Source of the DNA: Sporichthyaceae bacterium
GTDB lineage: Bacteria; Actinomycetota; Actinomycetes; Sporichthyales; Sporichthyaceae
Reading direction: 5' to 3'
Assembly: GCA_036269075.1 (NCBI GenBank)
Contig: DATASX010000033.1
Coordinates: 20,819-84,818, forward strand
DNA: 64,000 bases
Part shown: piece by piece, positions 63,521 to 64,000 of the stretch
Layout: every line of letters starts with the position of its first letter
How positions within the stretch are numbered: the first letter of the stretch is position 1
Position numbers and translations under genes: made by a program
Notes under the pieces: generated by a model
What the model was told of the DNA's origin: nothing
Databases searched by the model: none
What the model saw: the letters and a program-made list of their open reading frames with translations, nothing else

Positions 63521-64000
63521 ATGGATAACGCGGTGCTCGGGTCGGTCTCGGAATTCGAGACAGCTCTGACCGTTGCGCGGAAATACCTCGAGAATGATTT
63601 GTGGTCCTGCAGTGGTGGGCAGGTCGTCGAACTGTTGCGGGACTGGCATCAGGTTCGGGCCCAGATCGAGTCGGTCGAACTCTGCTTGGTGCGTGAGGTG
63701 ATCGAGCGTGGGGTCCCGGCCGAGGCCGCCACCGTGGTGAAACTGGCCGAGGCACTGGGGTCGAAGCTGGCCGACACCGGTGCGGCCTTGGCCGAGGGGC
63801 TGATCTGTCGGGACCGGGCCAAGGCCATCGTCGAGGTGGTGTCGGGGCTGCCGAACGTAGCTTCGGTGGAGCAGCAGGTCGAGGTCGAGGAGATCCTGCT
63901 CGAGCACGCCGCCCAGCTCAACGCCACGCAGATCCGCAAACTGACCAAGGTCCTGGAGCACTACCTCGACCCCGACGGCGTGCAACCCCGCGAGGAGACC
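63521..64000 (+). CDS. DUF222 (13E12-type, HNH) protein, N-terminal part (3' truncated)
   Basis: ATG 63521 opens a frame that runs off the right edge (160 codons visible, no stop). The sequence includes GQVVELLRDWHQVRAQIESVEL, VKLAEALGSKLADTGAALAE and AKAIVEVVSGLPNVASVEQQ, the helical DUF222 pattern of the actinobacterial 13E12 repeat family, whose members usually end in an HNH endonuclease domain (not visible here). Such genes exist in many copies per genome, and in mycobacteria are part of REP13E12 repeats. The codon usage is somewhat less GC-biased than that of the neighbours. The role is unknown. Confidence 0.8.
   Translation, partial: MDNAVLGSVSEFETALTVARKYLENDLWSCSGGQVVELLRDWHQVRAQIESVELCLVREVIERGVPAEAATVVKLAEALGSKLADTGAALAEGLICRDRAKAIVEVVSGLPNVASVEQQVEVEEILLEHAAQLNATQIRKLTKVLEHYLDPDGVQPREET

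Overview
The window is about 64 kb of very GC-rich chromosomal DNA with strong G/C preference at third codon positions, frequent GTG/TTG starts, GGAGG-type ribosome binding sites and many 4-base start/stop overlaps. An F420-dependent LLM-class oxidoreductase, a MoxR-DUF58-transglutaminase operon, OsaA/OsaB-like signalling proteins, STAS/RsbW/SpoIIE partner-switching proteins, DUF4913 and a DUF222/13E12 (HNH-type) protein all point to a high-GC actinobacterium, plausibly of the Frankia/Sporichthya/Geodermatophilus neighbourhood. The species cannot be named from the sequence alone. No rRNA, tRNA, CRISPR array, transposase or prophage was seen.

Region by region: 1-17.7 kb is a mix of secreted proteins (I36-type inhibitors, M23 and CHAP cell-wall proteins, a lysyl-oxidase-like protein, a class A penicillin-binding protein, a Tat-exported metallophosphatase), a MauE-DsbA fusion, an APC permease and a GAF-SpoIIE phosphatase with a frameshift. 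The centrepiece is 17.8-20.5 kb: a family 2A encapsulin shell gene overlapping a SufS-like cysteine desulfurase that carries a long disordered N-terminal cargo extension with a twice-repeated FYFLD motif. This is a sulfur-metabolism protein nanocompartment. 21.3-25.3 kb holds a zinc-ribbon-like protein, a Crp/Fnr regulator, a polysaccharide deacetylase, CsbD, and a secreted beta-propeller fused to a collagen-like tail. 25.4-30.2 kb (minus strand) is the MoxR-DUF58-TgpA operon, in which the transglutaminase catalytic Cys is replaced by Ser. 30.2-33.7 kb is an operon of an EstB-like hydrolase, a TetR-family regulator and a secreted protein.

34.6-36.3 kb holds three paralogous small alpha/beta-barrel (ABM-like) proteins. 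36.6-38.4 kb is a NarL-type two-component pair whose kinase has a frameshift at a T7 run. 38.4-45.5 kb contains small secreted, membrane, STAS and CBS proteins, including a membrane-anchored protein with a sigma-region-3-like C-terminus. 45.0-53.1 kb is a signalling cluster: an RsbW-like ATPase, a 1425-residue soluble hybrid kinase with a long HAMP array, its response regulator, an ATPase-GAF-SpoIIE phosphatase and a STAS protein. 53-63 kb has OsmC, a discoidin lipoprotein, a second streptogramin-lyase-like propeller, two very short genes (a Cys-rich and a hydrophobic peptide), MarR, a degenerate GDPD, zwf, PPK2 and a cupredoxin with a triplicated C-terminal repeat. The right edge enters a DUF222 gene preceded by a large nested inverted repeat.

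Across the window a short palindrome, CTGAC-N5-GTCAG, recurs at least ten times with perfect arms, nearly always between genes or over stop codons. Together with four STAS proteins, one RsbW-like ATPase and two SpoIIE phosphatases without an adjacent sigma factor, the window looks rich in stress and envelope signalling.
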